Assembly (NCBI GenBank): GCA_003427395.1
Contig: BFEA01000293.1
Coordinates: 808,924 to 836,960 of the forward strand
Length of the DNA: 28,037 nucleotides
Reading direction: 5' to 3'
Source: Chara braunii
Taxonomy: Eukaryota; Streptophyta; Charophyceae; Charales; Characeae
Shown: positions 1-10,600 of the stretch, one piece after another
Numbering within the stretch: position 1 is the first letter of the stretch
How the letters are laid out: the number at the start of each line of letters is the position of its first letter
Program-made: the position numbers and the translations under genes
Notes under the pieces: model-generated
The model's database searches: none
Told to the model about the DNA's origin: nothing
Seen by the model: only the letters and a program-made list of their open reading frames with translations

Positions 1-1700
1 ACTTAGAAAATTACTACGACAAACTTCAGAAAAGCGTCCCATATGAAAATTTACATAGAATTTTGAAAGTTTGAGATACCAGGGCCAGTACCCGGCTTTC
101 GCTAAGAAAATTTTGAGCGACTTAGAAAATTACTATGACAAACTTCAGAAGAAAGGTCTGGCCATAACAAAACACGCCACCACAGAGGTCCTACAAATGC
201 TCAAAACCCTATGGATCCCTAGCAACCCTTCTAAAGCTCTCCAGCACTGACTTACTCCCTGCCGAGCTCTTCCAGGCCTCACACCCCCACCCTGCTGGGT
301 TACAGGGCAACACGACTCACCCCAGCTCCTACCAGCGTCGTCCCAGCAGCAACCCTTGGTTGTCCCTTGGAATGCCCACCCCAAAGCATCCCCAGATCTC
401 TCTACCAGGCCTCACACTCCTGCATCAGCAGGTTACAGGGCAACACCCCAGCACCGGCCAGCATCGTTCTGGCATCGAACAGCCGCAGATCACTGAGTAT
501 ATCAGCAATGGAGCCGTCTAAGATGAGTTGCTAGGAGCCCCCAGAATCCTAAATCATTCTTAAGACCCCCCTTGACAACCATGAATAACCAACCAAACCT
601 TGGATCTGTTTTTTTTTAATAATGAAACAGCCTCAAAGGGGCTTATGGAAAAAACAGACATCTATGCAATGCTAAATTTAAGGGGCCCTTTTGTTTTTCG
701 AGCCTTGGCTCACAGAAGAAATTCAGACCGAATAGCCCACCTGCCTTGGTGCCTTTCAGCGGCCCTAACCCTACCTCCCTCACCGTTATACCCTGATGCC
801 CAACCTCTACCAAGGCTCACGCCCCCAACTGCTAAGTTATAGAGTGGCACGACCCACCGCAGAAACCCCCCACCTACTAGGCCATAGGGCAACACAACCC
901 GCCCGACTCCGGCCAGCGTCGACGAGGCACCAGCTCACCAACAGACACTAGAGTGCCTTCCTCCCTCGACAACTCCCCAGATCTCTCTACCAGGTCTCAT
1001 GCCCTCGTACACGTCAAGTTACAGGGCAGCGCGACCAAGCCCCAGCGGCACCAACCAGCATCGTTCTGGCCTCGTCTATTCGCAAACGCCTGGGACTCAG
1101 GTTTACGGCAGATTCCAGTCAAGCCACCAATCAACACCATAGTTGTAGCTCGGATCATCCATCCTCCAGGCACTAGTTGCAGATATCCCACAGAAAAACC
1201 TTCTCAACCCTACTCTGGCAAGTCTTACTGTAATGGAGCCACCATCTCCACCGCTGCTATACCCTATTTCAACCCTGCAGGCTAGCCCCTTCGCCGCAGA
1301 GCGCGTCCTCTCCCACCATCACAGCCACCATAACCGCCTGCCACTAGCACCAAGCCTTAGAAGAATTTTCTTCTTTTTTATGAAATTTATGGAAAAAACT
1401 TCGAAATATCGGGGCCATTACCCGGCTTAGGCTAAGGATGACAATTGTGCAATCTACACAAAAAACAACCCCAAACCTCGGATCAAGCACTGGTGGCAGA
1501 TATCCCACAAACATCCCTCTCAACCCTACTCCGACAACTCTTACCGCAATGAAGCCACCATCTCCACCGTTGTTGTACCCCATTTCAACCCTACAAGTTA
1601 GGCCCTTCGCAGCAGGGCGCGTTGTCTCCCACCATCGCAACCACCGCAAACCCTTGCTCCCAGCACCAAACCATTGAAGAATTTCCAATTAGAAAAAAAG
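1..1700. repeat. Modular dispersed repeat, copy A
   Basis: A patchwork of modules, several duplicated inside the copy and seen again near 13.56-14.25 kb. Module 1 opens with ACTTAGAAAATTACTACGAC at 1 and recurs at 120, a 119-bp period; its second half (CCCATATG...TACCCGGCT) matches 13574-13640, and a shorter version lies at 1380-1437. Module 2 (CCAGATCTCTCTACCAGG...GTTACAGGGCA) appears near 390 and 973, with weaker forms near 270 and 810. Module 3 (GCAGATATCCCAC...GCCACCATCTCC) runs from 1179 and again from 1496, a 317-bp offset. No convincing coding sequence lies here; short reading frames on both strands look incidental. It could be a non-autonomous element or a decayed satellite. Confidence 0.75.
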
Positions 1701-2173
1701 ATTCAGACAACTCAGATGAACATTCAACACCCACTATTTTAATAGGAAGAGGGAAGGAGGGGAAAAGAACTACCCTCTCTTCCTGTGGAAACTCTAACCC
1801 CTATTCAAGTCTCAGTTAAATATAGAGGGGTCGTAAAAACCAAAGGGATTATTCCTCTTCTCAAAAGGACAACCCCCTGTCTGTTTACTGCCTCCACGGG
1901 AAGGTGCCCCCTCCCCTCCTCGCCCCAGTTCAGAACAGCCCCCGAAAATACACTCCTGCTCCCTCAAAAGCATTCAGTACCCCCTAAAGTATGCCCCGTA
2001 GAGCCGAAGATCCCCCTTCCCTCCTGGCCCGCACCCCCTCTAAGCAGAACATCCCTCTCAATCCGCATCTCAACTTGTTGAATGATGAAGCCGATGATGA
2101 CGGCGGTGGGAAGCATAGCCTGGCGTGGCTGTGACCCACAATTGCAGAGATAACGAATCTATACGCCTGTGCA
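1701..2173. other. Spacer upstream of the transposase relic
   Basis: No gene recognised. The stretch holds a short purine-rich tract near 1746-1770 followed by CT-rich sequence. It may contain the 5' non-coding part of the Harbinger element that follows, but I found no terminal inverted repeat or TTA/TAA target duplication to mark an edge. Confidence 0.4.
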
Positions 2174-3267
2174 TCCCCGAGGTGGTGGGTCATGTGACGA
2201 ACAGCTGGTTTGTGGAAGGACCTCATTCCCAATGACGATGCGGAAGATGACCATTACTTTCCTTTGCTTCGGATGCGGTGGTCCACCTTCAATTGGCTCC
2301 TGCGAAAACAAGCTCCACGTCTTCAGAAACAAGTGATGAAATTCAGGCTAGCCTTACCGTCGGCGCAAAAACTTGCGTACGCTATCCACAGGTGGGCGCA
2401 TGGGGCAAAGTTGCTCCGCTTACAGAATCGGCAAAACAAACGGTCTGCGAGCGATTAAAGAAGTTCTGGAGGCCATCATTGCTTCGTACCCAAAAGCATT
2501 CGGTTTTGGGGGGTATCGTGAGCATCATGAAAGGATGCAGAAGTTCAAGGATCTCAGTTTCCCGAATTGTTGGGGGTGCATTGATTGCATTCACGTTTAC
2601 ATGGACAAGCCTCGGTCCAGGGATGGAGACGAATACTGTTAAGGGAGGAACAATCGATTTTCCATTCTTGCACAATTGGTTATCGACACAGGCCTTAAGG
2701 TCCTCGACTTCTGCTTTGGTTTCCCGGGAACTGTTGGTGATGCGCAAGCGTTGAAAAACACATCCTTATACAGACGAGCGCTGCGAGGCCACTGCAGTTG
2801 TTCTTGGATGATCCTAATAATCCGTACTGCTAGGTGATGGACGGTACCCCAATCTGCCATGGGTGGTCATTCCTTATGCACACCAACCCCGCGTAACGGA
2901 AGCCATGTGGGAGTTTGATGCGCTCTACAAAATTGTCAGATCCGTCATTGAGCGGCTTTTTGGAGTGTTCAAGATGTGTTTCCAGTTTTTCTACCGCCCG
3001 CACGTCGGTGATATCAAAAGGGAGGGGTTGGAATTCCATGCACATTGTGTTATCCACAACCTACTACAAGAATGGGGTGATGTGCTTGAGGACGATGGTT
3101 GTGTGTGTGATGCGCCATTGCCCCTAGTTCCGCCAGCCAGGGATGGCGAAGAAGTGGACGGTTGTCCGCTGCAATTCATGTTTGGTCGATGGCGTGGCCA
3201 AGCTATTAGGGATGCCCTGTGTCGCGAGGTTATCTGTTTGTACCAAGCACGCAGGGATGCTCGATGA
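2174..3267 (+). pseudogene. PIF/Harbinger (HARBI1/ALP1-like, DDE_4) transposase, broken
   Basis: Remnant of a cut-and-paste transposase that would act in the nucleus on its element's ends. Reading across frames, these family landmarks appear in order: PRWWV (2177), RTAGLW (2198), the N-terminal region ending LAYAIHRWAHG, GKTNGLRAIKEVLEAI, WGCIDCIH with the first catalytic Asp at 2583, GFPGTVGDAQALKN (Asp at 2739), LGDGRYPNLPW (Asp at 2836), and IVRSVIERLFGVFK with Glu at 2950. Lesions are an in-frame TGA at 2195, a frame change near 2405-2425, a TAA at 2640, and frame changes near 2785 and 2825. All acidic motif residues survive, but no complete protein can be made. The family usually has a partner Myb/SANT-like protein; none was recognised nearby. 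The last frame (2863-3267) is the longest intact piece. The family call is secure; element ends were not found. Confidence 0.9.
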
Positions 3268-3396
3268 TGATCTTTGTGTTGTTCGAAGACCTTGAGGTGG
3301 TCCGTTTCTGTTTCGTGGGGCCTGTTTTAAGGGTTCACAGTTTTGTCATCCGCTATAAGTTGCTCGTGTGTGTGCATGTGTGTGTGAGGTGCCACT

Positions 3397-4134
3397 TCAT
3401 TTGCTGAACCTGAAAATGTCTTCGCGTGCGGTGATTGAGGACGTCGAGAGGATGGAGAGAGAGCTTAAACGCGTACAGAGATATTTGGTGGAGAGGGGTG
3501 ACAGAATCGTAGTGGCTGCGGGCTGCGCACAACGGGTCTCATAGGTGGACTCGCAGCCCATCACATTCGATACGTTCAGACTCCAGCGACGGTCAGCAGA
3601 TGCGATAGGAGAAAGCGATGCCGCAGGACTGCAAGGCCGGTGACACGGGGGTGGAGATGTCATTGCCCCGGACAATGCATGTTGTCGAAGTTGAGGGGAC
3701 CACCCCTCAACCATGGCAATCGCCCGACTTCTTAGACGATCCCTCAGCCTGCGCTCATCATCGCTGCCCACCCCGAATTTGAATCCATCAACAGGATGAA
3801 CTGGGGGCAATAATCCGGCTGCCGTTGTCACATCACTGAACTGCTGCACATCCATCATCGTGGTTGTGACATCATGCACGCCTCGGACCAAAGGAACCAC
3901 TGACACTTGAGAGGCTGAAGGATGGGGATGTTCCTGAGGGACACATCGGGATGCTTGGTGCTGTGTTCCGAGGTTCTCATGAAAGGGGTACTGGGTCTCA
4001 GTCCCAGTCTCGGCCACCCCACTGACAACTCCTCGCTGCAAGTTCAGCGGCGATGTCCCGAGTCTCAGTCCCTGACTTCCCATCCAAGTGCAGGCGCCGC
4101 CTGGGGCCACAGACTGGGAATCAAAGAATCCCAA
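3397..4134 (-). CDS. Unrecognised 245-codon reading frame
   Basis: Longest unbroken frame outside the LINE, lying antisense just downstream of the transposase relic. The translation is Ser/Pro/Thr-rich at the N-terminus, with one charged stretch (SDDERRLRDRLRSRAIAM) in the middle. I recognise no family. Its position would suit the second, Myb/SANT-like gene of a Harbinger element, which is often convergent, but I see no tryptophan-spaced SANT helix pattern, so that is only positional inference. The opposite strand also has an open frame over 3922-4455 and a small Glu/Arg-rich frame at 3416-3544, so the openness may partly reflect base composition. No start context or splice evidence supports expression. 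Confidence 0.25.
   Translation of the reverse strand: MGFFDSQSVAPGGACTWMGSQGLRLGTSPLNLQRGVVSGVAETGTETQYPFHENLGTQHQASRCVPQEHPHPSASQVSVVPLVRGVHDVTTTMMDVQQFSDVTTAAGLLPPVHPVDGFKFGVGSDDERRLRDRLRSRAIAMVEGWSPQLRQHALSGAMTSPPPCHRPCSPAASLSPIASADRRWSLNVSNVMGCESTYETRCAQPAATTILSPLSTKYLCTRLSSLSILSTSSITAREDIFRFSK
3416..3544 (+). CDS. Small charged reading frame, possible coiled-coil remnant
   Basis: A 42-codon frame beginning ATG at 3416 and ending TAG at 3542. The translation is rich in Glu and Arg with heptad-like spacing (VERMERELKRVQRYLVER), suggesting a helix or coiled coil. The frame continues past the TAG to about 3640. It starts about 150 bases after the transposase relic on the same strand and overlaps the larger antisense frame, so at most one of the two is real. 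It could be a fragment of the element's second protein; no family is recognisable. Confidence 0.2.
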   Translation: MSSRAVIEDVERMERELKRVQRYLVERGDRIVVAAGCAQRVS

Positions 4135-5013
4135 GTCAGGAATGGCCTAGAGCCCATCGGCATCATACGTGGAACCCATACTGGATGGCAAAGGCTCGGA
4201 ACAGGCCGAAACGGTAGCTACGAAGCGGACAAGTACGCAATGACACAAGTTCGCAGCTCCAGAGAGGTGGAGATGGTGCCAACAACTAGAAATGGAATAG
4301 ACAAAGGGCCGAATGAAGGAAGCTCACGGTCAAGTGACTACAAATTTGTTTGGCGTCTTCCTACTAACTTCTTCAGCCCTCACCATGCCACGATTCATTA
4401 TATTCCGTTTCCACATGCAACGGACTTCCGATTTTTAGAAATGGCACTTCTTTGAAAAAGGTGAGGCGTCACGAATGGACACACAGCACACAATACGGCG
4501 ACGTATGCATGCAACTCGTAACGTTGTCCATGTTCATTAGTTCTACGACGAATGGATCACACTATCACGGCCCAGATACATTCCGATGGGCTGTGGGTTG
4601 CACTTCTGCTGGCCTTGAGGATGTCAGAGGTCCTTTGCGGTCGAGCAAAAAAAAACTTTTCTGAAGGGAATCTTCTTTTTTCCGATTTTTGAAGGAGGTC
4701 GATGACGAAGAAGATGGCCCAAAAACACCCCCTACCCCAAAAGTTTATAGAAATGAGACGGAGCTAGTAGCTACATTGCATAATCCGATTACAAGTAGGT
4801 ATGCCTCTTATATTCACGGGCATCCATTGGACAGTCCACTAAAATACTGTTTTGATTTTACCCGACTGTGCGGGGTCGCATGATCGTCGAAACATCTACG
4901 GACCGCATATGTCACCATATGCCTCACATCGTTGAAAACGCGACCACAACAGTTTGAAACCACTCTAGCGAGTCCTAGCCCCATTCAGGGTTGGCAAAAA
5001 CAGGCTTGAAGGT
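4135..5013. other. Non-coding or unrecognised stretch
   Basis: No gene is supported. A plus-strand frame spans 3922-4455 without recognisable domains. Poly(A)/poly(T)-like runs lie near 4649 and 4675. The sequence may be the 3' part of the Harbinger element or host spacer. Confidence 0.4.
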
Positions 5014-5134
5014 ACTACCTTCTTCCCCCGAATACAACGTACGGTCATTATAGTTGTATCTAGACTGAAAGATGCCTCAAATACAATTATAATGACCGTA
5101 CGTTACTACGTTGTATTCGGGTGAAGAATGTAGT
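5014..5134. mobile_element. 121-bp foldback (MITE-like) element
   Basis: Almost the whole segment is an inverted repeat. The left arm (from ACTAC at 5014 to about 5059) and the reverse complement of the right arm (from 5134 back to about 5080) share CGAATACAACGTA and ACGGTCATTAT, with two mismatches in the outer part. The right arm carries an extra 8 bases near 5103-5110. The unpaired centre is about 20 bases. No clear target-site duplication was seen. It could be a MITE, a foldback transposon remnant, or a hairpin RNA precursor; the first is favoured by the transposon-rich setting. Confidence 0.75.
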
Positions 5135-5137
5135 GTT

Positions 5138-5168
5138 AAAAAAAAAAAAAAAATAAAAAATAAAAAAA
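5138..5168 (+). repeat. A-rich tract
   Basis: An almost pure A tract, interrupted by two T's, begins three bases after the foldback element. It could be the tail of a retroposed sequence or simple sequence. Confidence 0.85.
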
Positions 5169-5517
5169 TTCACCTTCTAGTAACTTCTACGGATGGGCTC
5201 AAGGCTGAATTCCACACACGGGCGCTCTGAAAACCCTTTGGAAATTTGGAAAACCCTTTTTCATGGTTTCCACAACCAAGCCACCGGTCTGCATTGTAGG
5301 AAACCCTTCTGAGATCCCACCGGAAACCGCATTGTCGGTCACCGGACATGGAATTCCCATCCTGAAAAGGGCAACAACAAATGAAAAAAAAAGTCCCAAA
5401 ATTTTTTGGTTCCTTGCTGTTGCTTTGTATTTTTTCCTTGCTAATCACCCGGTACATGAACATTTGAATTAAGTTCATATGATAAGAAAGAGCAAATATC
5501 AATATAAATTCTAAGAA
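5169..5517. other. Unrecognised stretch before the group II intron core
   Basis: No gene recognised. The first part repeats GGAAA/AACCC words (5225-5335). The last 110 bases turn AT-rich and may belong to domain IV of the organelle-type intron whose domain V follows, but no group II 5' end (GTGYG) was found upstream, so any intron body is missing or diverged. Confidence 0.35.
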
Positions 5518-5584
5518 GAGCCATATGAGGCGAAAGTCTCACGTATGGTTCGAAAGTCGAGCCATATTAGCAATGAGATGGTTT
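5518..5584 (+). ncRNA. Group II intron domain V and domain VI remnant
   Basis: Positions 5518-5551 form a canonical 34-nt domain V. GAGCCATA pairs with TATGGTTC, a two-base bulge (CG) follows, and TGAGGC pairs with GTCTCA across a GAAA tetraloop. The catalytic AGC triad is present. Domain V is the catalytic heart of self-splicing group II introns, common in plant mitochondria and plastids. A second hairpin (GAGCCAT at 5559-5565 with ATGGTTT at 5578-5584) sits where domain VI, which carries the branch-point adenosine, should be. The rest of the intron is not recognisable. The likeliest origin is organellar DNA transferred to the nucleus and then broken by insertions. Confidence 0.85.
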
Positions 5585-5713
5585 AGGTTAACAATCCCTT
5601 TTTCAGTCTTCATTAGTTACTTCCTTCTATAATTGCAGGTGCTAGTATTCATCGTATTGTTAATCGGAGATAAGGACCTCAAAATCCACACTGCACACAA
5701 AATGCGTCCATGA
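5585..5713 (+). other. Junction between intron remnant and LINE
   Basis: The stretch contains a pyrimidine-rich run ending ATAATTGCAG at 5638, which resembles a spliceosomal 3' splice site, and then a change to more GC-rich sequence. The 5' end of the LINE lies somewhere here but cannot be fixed by eye. Confidence 0.35.
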
Positions 5714-6643
5714 TCCTTCAAATGTCAGTCATACGGGCACTGTGCCTCCGAAGCAGACTGTCCGCACCACCCGGTCAAACGCATCAAAGCGACAGGTCGT
5801 CTACTTCGTGACCCTCTCAAGACAACGCACTAGCGGACCGTCACGGTAGACCTGAGACACGAAGGGTGGGTGTATATCGATGAGGCTGCAGAAGGGGGAC
5901 ACATCAGGCGGTGGGCATGGGAGAAGAAAGAAACAACCAACTTGGATAGCAGACCACCGGACCACTGGAAACCACCGCACTCTGTCGAAGATTATCAAGG
6001 GGCAAAACAAAAGCCCCCATCCCCCCAGCCCGACGGGAAGCTGCAAGAACCGGGCCTCGAAAACTATCTGGAGATGGCAGATGTAGCAAAATTATGGCAA
6101 ACAATCCCTTCAAAAAAATTCGGAGAAAGCCGCCGCCATCAAAAAATTGTCTACAATACAAAGACAACAAACATGGAAAGGCAACCAGGCAAAGGAAAGT
6201 ATTTTCGTAAAAAAGAATGGGGTGCGAAATTTGAACCGGTTTGGCGCATTAACAGGGCAGCAACAGATGGACAGAAGGATGCGGGCCAGGCAGAGATAGT
6301 GGCTGCACAGGTTGAGCAAGGCCAACTGGGGGTTGGGATAGAACGTGAAAGGGCAGCAACAACACTGCAAATAAAAAAATCGGCAGAAGGAGGTAAAGAT
6401 CAAGGGGAAGGGGCAGCAACAGCACCGCAAAAAAAACAATCGGTCGATGGACGCGAAGGGCGAGGGGAGACCCCATCAGCTTTTGGCTCCTCCCACGAAG
6501 AGGATCCCTTCCAGAAGGTCTTCGGACCACAACCCATGGACGTAAAAGCCCCGGAGCCACCGATCTCCCCTGCCCCCCTCCCAGACATCATAATGACAGA
6601 CCCGCCCCGCGAACCACAACTTAAGGGGAGAGTGGAGATATGA
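5714..6643 (+). pseudogene. LINE ORF1 (zinc-knuckle RNA-binding protein) remnant
   Basis: ORF1 proteins bind the element's RNA. In one frame a zinc-knuckle-like motif reads SFKCQSYGHCASEADCP (5714-5764). It matches the usual Cys-x2-Cys-x4-His-...-Cys order, except that the first Cys is Ser (TCC at 5714) and the last spacer is longer than usual. A TGA lies just upstream (5711) and a TAG interrupts at 5831. From 5834 the frame is open to the TGA at 6641. The tail is basic then Pro-rich, and holds two adjacent 20-residue repeats (starting RAATTLQIKK and GAATAPQKKQ, from about 6352 and 6412). The zinc knuckle followed by a long variable tail fits plant LINE ORF1 order. The DUF4283-like N-terminus expected upstream was not seen. 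Confidence 0.65.
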
Positions 6644-7684
6644 TGAAGATCCTGACAGAATGACTCTTCGACCGTTTTAAGACCCTGTACACTCACCTGC
6701 CGGTGAATTTATGGGATCGGGCATACATCGACCTTGCTACAATGCTAAATGATAGTCCGAGCTTCAGGCACGTGCTGGAACACGGGTTACCCCAAACAGC
6801 AAATCCAGAAGAGGTGTGACACTGTGTGTGGTGTATCGTGCACAACCAGTTTCATTGTCCCCCCCCCCTTCCATCAGCCGGACCTCCCTCTTCAACAGAG
6901 ATTGCACTTCATCCAGGGACAGGTGCGCCTCGACCCCCTTCCCCCCNTCCCACCGTCCTCCCCTGGACCAGACACTAACGACACCCCGCAACCCTCCCCC
7001 AGATCTGAGACCTTCAGCCTCCTCGCCAACTACCCCTCCCCCGTCCAACCCCCCAACCTCCACAACCCCGGATGCCATGATTTCCCCCTTTCCATCGTCT
7101 CCCCCCCTGTCACAGCCAAACGACCAAACACGTACCCAGGCGCGTGATATAGAGGAGTCGGAGTTGCCTTATAGACCCAAGTTACGCCACCTGATCGAGA
7201 AAGGTCTCTCGCACGGCCCTCTCCCTGTGGGAAATAAATTCCTGGCAATTCCAATAAGGAAAACTTCCGAAAAAAAATGGTAGATGGGAAGTGGGTTTCT
7301 CCCCAGCGGAGCAGAGCAATTATGCACAGAGTCGGGGGAAGATGACACTGCACGGGTGGCGACTGCATCAGGGTCCAGAAGGGAAAGGAGGCTTCAGTCT
7401 AAAAGAGGCCAAAGAATTCATTACTTCTCATTATGAGGCAGGAGTCAAATCCATAATCCAAGTTGGCTCAGGCTCCTGCCGAATTGCGGACAATAAGCAA
7501 CGGTATATTTTTCTTGACAAAAAAATGCAACGAGTTCTCTAAGCAGCTAGCCAAACAATGCCATCAAAAATCAATTAAGCTAATGACTCAACCTCAACAA
7601 CAAGAACAACAACTAGACCCACACCAAACAGAGCACTGAGAGCAGCACACACAAACAGTCCAGAATGTAAAGGCTCAACAGTTA
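6644..7684 (+). pseudogene. LINE-internal coding remnant between ORF1 and reverse transcriptase
   Basis: Fragmentary frames run through here. A short piece at about 6677-6815 (FKTLYTHLPVNLWDRAYID) is followed by a Pro/Ser-rich low-complexity part to about 7130. Then a piece (LPYRPKLRHLIEKGL to IPIRKTSEKK, about 7165-7280) continues after frame changes into KEAKEFITSHYEAGVKSII (about 7400-7460). I do not recognise a domain. The place is where the EEP endonuclease of ORF2 would be expected, but its motifs are absent, so an internal deletion is the simplest reading. A stop at about 7639 separates this from the reverse transcriptase frame. Confidence 0.4.
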
Positions 7685-10600
7685 GAACAAGCTCAGTATA
7701 GGTGGCAAGGCACACAAATTTGGGGGAAACTCTCAAAGTACTCGATTGATGGCACAATGGATGCCAAAATTTTTGGCCTCACGCTAGCAAGAACCAAAAG
7801 ATCTATAGTGGACGCTCTGTATGGCCCAGATGGGACGGAAGCTCACCCCACAAATACAACGGTGGGTTGCGTCAGAATAGTCCGGGACTTTTTTAAAGAC
7901 TTGTTTGCATCCCACATCCCACCAAGCCGCGAGGACTACCGGCTACGTCAAATTGAGGAATTCCTCCAGCACTTGAGCAGATCCGTATCCCTGGAACAAC
8001 GGGAATGCCTAGAGGCACCCCTAACTAAAGATGAAATATGGACAACTCTCCTACAGATGGACGAGGAGAAAACTCTCGGACTGGACGGATTCCCCAAGGA
8101 ATTTTAGACGACAATGTGGGATAGTATGAGTGCGGACCTCGTGAAATATTACAACGAAATCTGGAACACAGGCAGTATGGGAGAGTTGGAGGGTCACAGG
8201 GTATTATCCCTCCTATATAAAAAAAGGGACAAATTCAATATTCGAAACTATCGGCCTATCACTCTTCTTACGGTCACCTACAAAATAATCATTAAGGACT
8301 TGGCAAATAGAATGGTCCCTGTCCTTGAGGATTTGATCCACCTGTCCCAGACTGGTTTCATGCAGAGGCAGATCCAAGAGAACATCTTGTTCGTTGACGA
8401 GGTCCTACAGCTAACCCAACAATCCAAACAAAATGCAACACTGATTTTTATTGGCTTTGAAAAAGCCTATGATCACGTTGATTGGCTTTTGTTTTTTAGA
8501 TACGTGTTTGGAGAAAATGAACTTTTGATCGTCTTTTCACAGATGTGTACATATTCTCCACCACAACGTCACTACTAGGGTGCAAATAAACGGTTCCATG
8601 ACACGACCGATTCGACTTGAGAGATCGGTTCGTCAAGGCGACCCCATTGCACCCTTCCTTTTTCTTGTAATCATGGAAGCCCTATCCGCGAACCTCCGAA
8701 CGAACAAGGAAATTGTCAGAGTTAGAATAACCCGAATCCCTGATGAGGCAATTCCAGTGTGCTCCTTGTTTGCAAACGACCTCACTATTATGGTCGACGC
8801 CACAAGAAATAACATGGAAGAAATCGGGAGACTAATGGGCATGTTCGCTCGGGTAGTTGACATGGTGATGAATTGGGGAAGCAAAACCCAGGGATGGTGG
8901 ATCCACCATCAAGGGGTACGACCACCGGACTCCCCCAGGATGTCATGGCTTCCTTTGGAGGCACCGGTTCGCGTTCTAGGTGTCACCATGACAGCTCTAG
9001 GGCGTCCTCCGACCAACGATGATTGGATCTGTGCACCAACACCCGTCAAATTGGCAAATTGGCGGAACAAACACACTTCAATCTTCGGCCGCGCATTGGC
9101 TATCAATAACGTCGTGTTTTCCATGTTGTGGTATAACTCGATCCTATGGCCACTAAACAAAGCCACCTACCAGGCTCTCAAAGCAAAAGTTGCAGCCTTC
9201 TTAGGGCCAACGTCATTAGTCAGGTAGCATAGGAAACAGCCATACAACCAAAAAAATGGGGGGGGCTAGGAATCATAGACCCGCCAACACATAGACCGCC
9301 CAACACAGACCCAAGCTCTCCGCCTAAAATGGTTGCAAAAACTTATCTTCGCTCCGGATTGCGCTTGGCAGGCCCTGACCCTTGAGCACATCGCTCGCCT
9401 GGCCCCACCGACTCCGTCAGAAGTACACCCCCTAACATAGCTAGAGAGGACCGCTACTGGTCGATTGCCCGCAAAATCCAAGGGCGACCGATGAAAAAAT
9501 TATGGCCCACGCTCTTGAAGACTTGGCGCCGTCTCCCCCTTCCCGATGCACCAACCTCGGAAAGGTGGGAGGAAGTTTATTGTCAGCCCTTTTTCAAAAA
9601 TCGGAGAATTGCACCCTGCCATGGTGAAATCTTGGGGTGCTTCGAGTCGGCCATCTATGGGACAACGAGAGGAACGAATGGAAGATAACAACCCAACTCC
9701 AAGACACCCTCCGCTACTTCCACCACACAAACAGATACCTGGAAATGATCATTGAAGCAATTTTGTTGGCTGGGTACAAGCTGCTGAGACGAGGGTCCAT
9801 ACTACAGAAAGGGGACTGGGTTGCCCTGCCAGGGGAATTGAATAGGATGGGCAGAATCCACATGATACGCCTCTCGGAAGTGCTGGTGGAATACTATAAG
9901 ATGGGTACAAGGGGCATACTCTAGGGATCCCGAGACCCATTTGTATGGCAGGAGAAAACAAGGATGTTCAGAATAAGGGTGATAGGAGAAGGTGACGAGG
10001 CCGTCTCCTTCCAACCCTGGACACCCATCCATGACCTGCCCATCGATCCCTATGATTGGCAATGGCAGATAGCCAGAGGACCAACAGTTACACCCCGGAA
10101 CACAGTCCAACTCCATAACCTATCGGTCAAATCCATGTATAGGATGCTCCGACCCAAAAGACCCCAACAAGACCGGATCATTGACAGGTGAGCCAGACAC
10201 CTCAACGTCGACCAGGCCCTCCTCACGCCGATCAAATGGTTCCAAGAGGGCAAAGCTAAACCGGCCAAGGTCACGTCCCAACAATGGCAGATCGCACATC
10301 GCTGCCTACCAACAAATGCTTGGTTAATCGACCAGACCCACCTGGAGCAAAAAGGGAAGGCACTCCCATGGTGTCAAAGGTGCACAAGCGCCTTTCCCTC
10401 ACGAAAGCGGGAAGAGACCATCGAACACATCTTCATGCAATGTCCGGTGGCATTGTTCACATCGCGATGGTGGGACCGCATATGGCGCAAGATAGTCCCA
10501 AACACTCACTGGCCTTCGTCCTGGCAGACCATATTAACAGGACATTGCCCATCAATGGCGACCTCCCCCAATTTCATAAGCAACCTGTACAGTCTAGGAA

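Noticed and set aside
145-2081. Numerous 60-114 codon frames on both strands
   Set aside because: They lie in dispersed repeat modules, overlap each other on both strands and have no recognisable domains.
5014-5134. Calling the foldback a microRNA precursor
   Set aside because: The arms are too extensively paired and the element sits among transposons; there is no evidence of a processed small RNA.
5599-5638. Pyrimidine tract ending ATAATTGCAG as a genuine spliceosomal acceptor
   Set aside because: No exon could be recognised on either side.
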